In this document: positions 17,438 through 17,602 of the stretch, piece after piece
Layout of the letters: every line of letters begins with the position of its first letter
How positions within the stretch are numbered: position 1 is the stretch's first letter
Position numbers and translations under genes: made by a program
NCBI GenBank assembly: GCA_027579435.1
Contig: JANBPK010001165.1
Coordinates: 1-17,602 of the forward strand
Direction of reading: 5' to 3'
Source of the DNA: Candolleomyces eurysporus
Lineage: Eukaryota; Basidiomycota; Agaricomycetes; Agaricales; Psathyrellaceae
DNA: 17,602 nucleotides
The notes under the pieces: generated by a model
Database searches by the model: none
Seen by the model: the letters and a program-made list of their open reading frames with translations, nothing else
What the model was told of the DNA's origin: nothing

Positions 17438-17443
17438 TATATA
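17438..17443 (-). promoter_or_regulatory. TATA box of the minus-strand gene at 16734-17349
   Basis: On the minus strand this reads GTATATAAC, 89-94 bases upstream of the ATG at 17349. It is the best TATA match in the window. Confidence 0.55.
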
Positions 17444-17493
17444 CGTCCCCACCAGCATCATCAAAGCACAGTGTCGTCAAAGCCATAGCAGGG

Positions 17494-17602
17494 GGCGGGG
17501 CGGTCGCTTTAAACAAGCTCAAAGCACGCAGGCGGGGCGGTCGCTTTAAACAAGCTCAAAGCACGCAGGCGGGGCGGTCGCTTTAAAGTAAGTTCAAAGC
17601 AC
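17494..17602. repeat. Three 37-bp tandem repeats with GC-box core, upstream of a gene
   Basis: The units are 17494-17530, 17531-17567 and 17568-17602, the last cut by the window end. Each begins GGCGGGGCGGTCGCTTTAAA and continues with AAGCTCAAAGCACGCA. The first two are identical; the third differs near its end (AGTAAGTTC). The array sits 145-253 bases upstream of the minus-strand gene start, beyond its TATA box, where fungal upstream activating sites lie. GGCGGGGCGG resembles a zinc-finger (GC-box) binding site, and CTTTAAAG could act as an extra TATA-like element. The array may extend beyond the window. Confidence 0.8.

Noticed and set aside
1..17602. tRNA or rRNA genes
   Set aside because: No B-box-like GGTTCRA motif with a matching acceptor stem and no rRNA core sequence was seen by eye. 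A tRNAscan run would be decisive.

Overview
The window looks like nuclear DNA from a mushroom-forming basidiomycete (Agaricomycetes). Gene models use many short GT-AG introns (about 48-87 nt), coding is split over both strands, and several predicted proteins resemble lineage-expanded Agaricomycete families of unknown function. Two N bases (13978, 13982) show the sequence is unfinished, so single-base frame breaks may be either real decay or sequencing errors.

Layout. Positions 1-420 hold no confident gene. At 472-961 (+) is the 3' part of an unrecognised, frame-broken gene. At 1662-4637 (+) is a roughly 840-residue, multi-exon gene of an uncharacterised Agaricomycete family. It has a Pro/Ser/Ala-rich linker and two or three reading-frame problems. 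Positions 4860-8125 form a repeat field dominated by the word GGTGCA (about 35 copies by eye). Inside it are three tandem units of about 400-440 bp, each carrying a fragment of the histone H4 gene (both coding exons up to residue 64, with intron remnants), followed by four or five H4-less units of about 140-180 bp. Positions 8260-14220 are gene-poor and made of fragments: a remnant of the gene at 12999-13509, a possible broken membrane-protein gene (-), copies of a VLPRAPPP-coding segment, a fragment of another Agaricomycete family at 10734-11138, and an intact two-exon gene on the minus strand (12999-13509).

The right-hand 3.5 kb is more ordinary. An intact five-exon RING-finger/coiled-coil protein gene (14222-15103, +) is followed by an unrecognised multi-exon gene with frame problems (15253-16582, +). 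This converges on an intact two-exon gene of a known but uncharacterised Agaricomycete family (16734-17349, -). That gene's upstream region carries a TATA box and, at the window edge, three 37-bp tandem repeats with GC-box cores.

The most unusual object is the H4-fragment array. A piece of a core histone gene was taken as genomic DNA (intron borders are still visible), multiplied in tandem within a GGTGCA-rich satellite, and mutated largely at CpG sites, which suggests methylated, silenced repeat DNA. No operon-like or pathway link between the genes can be shown.
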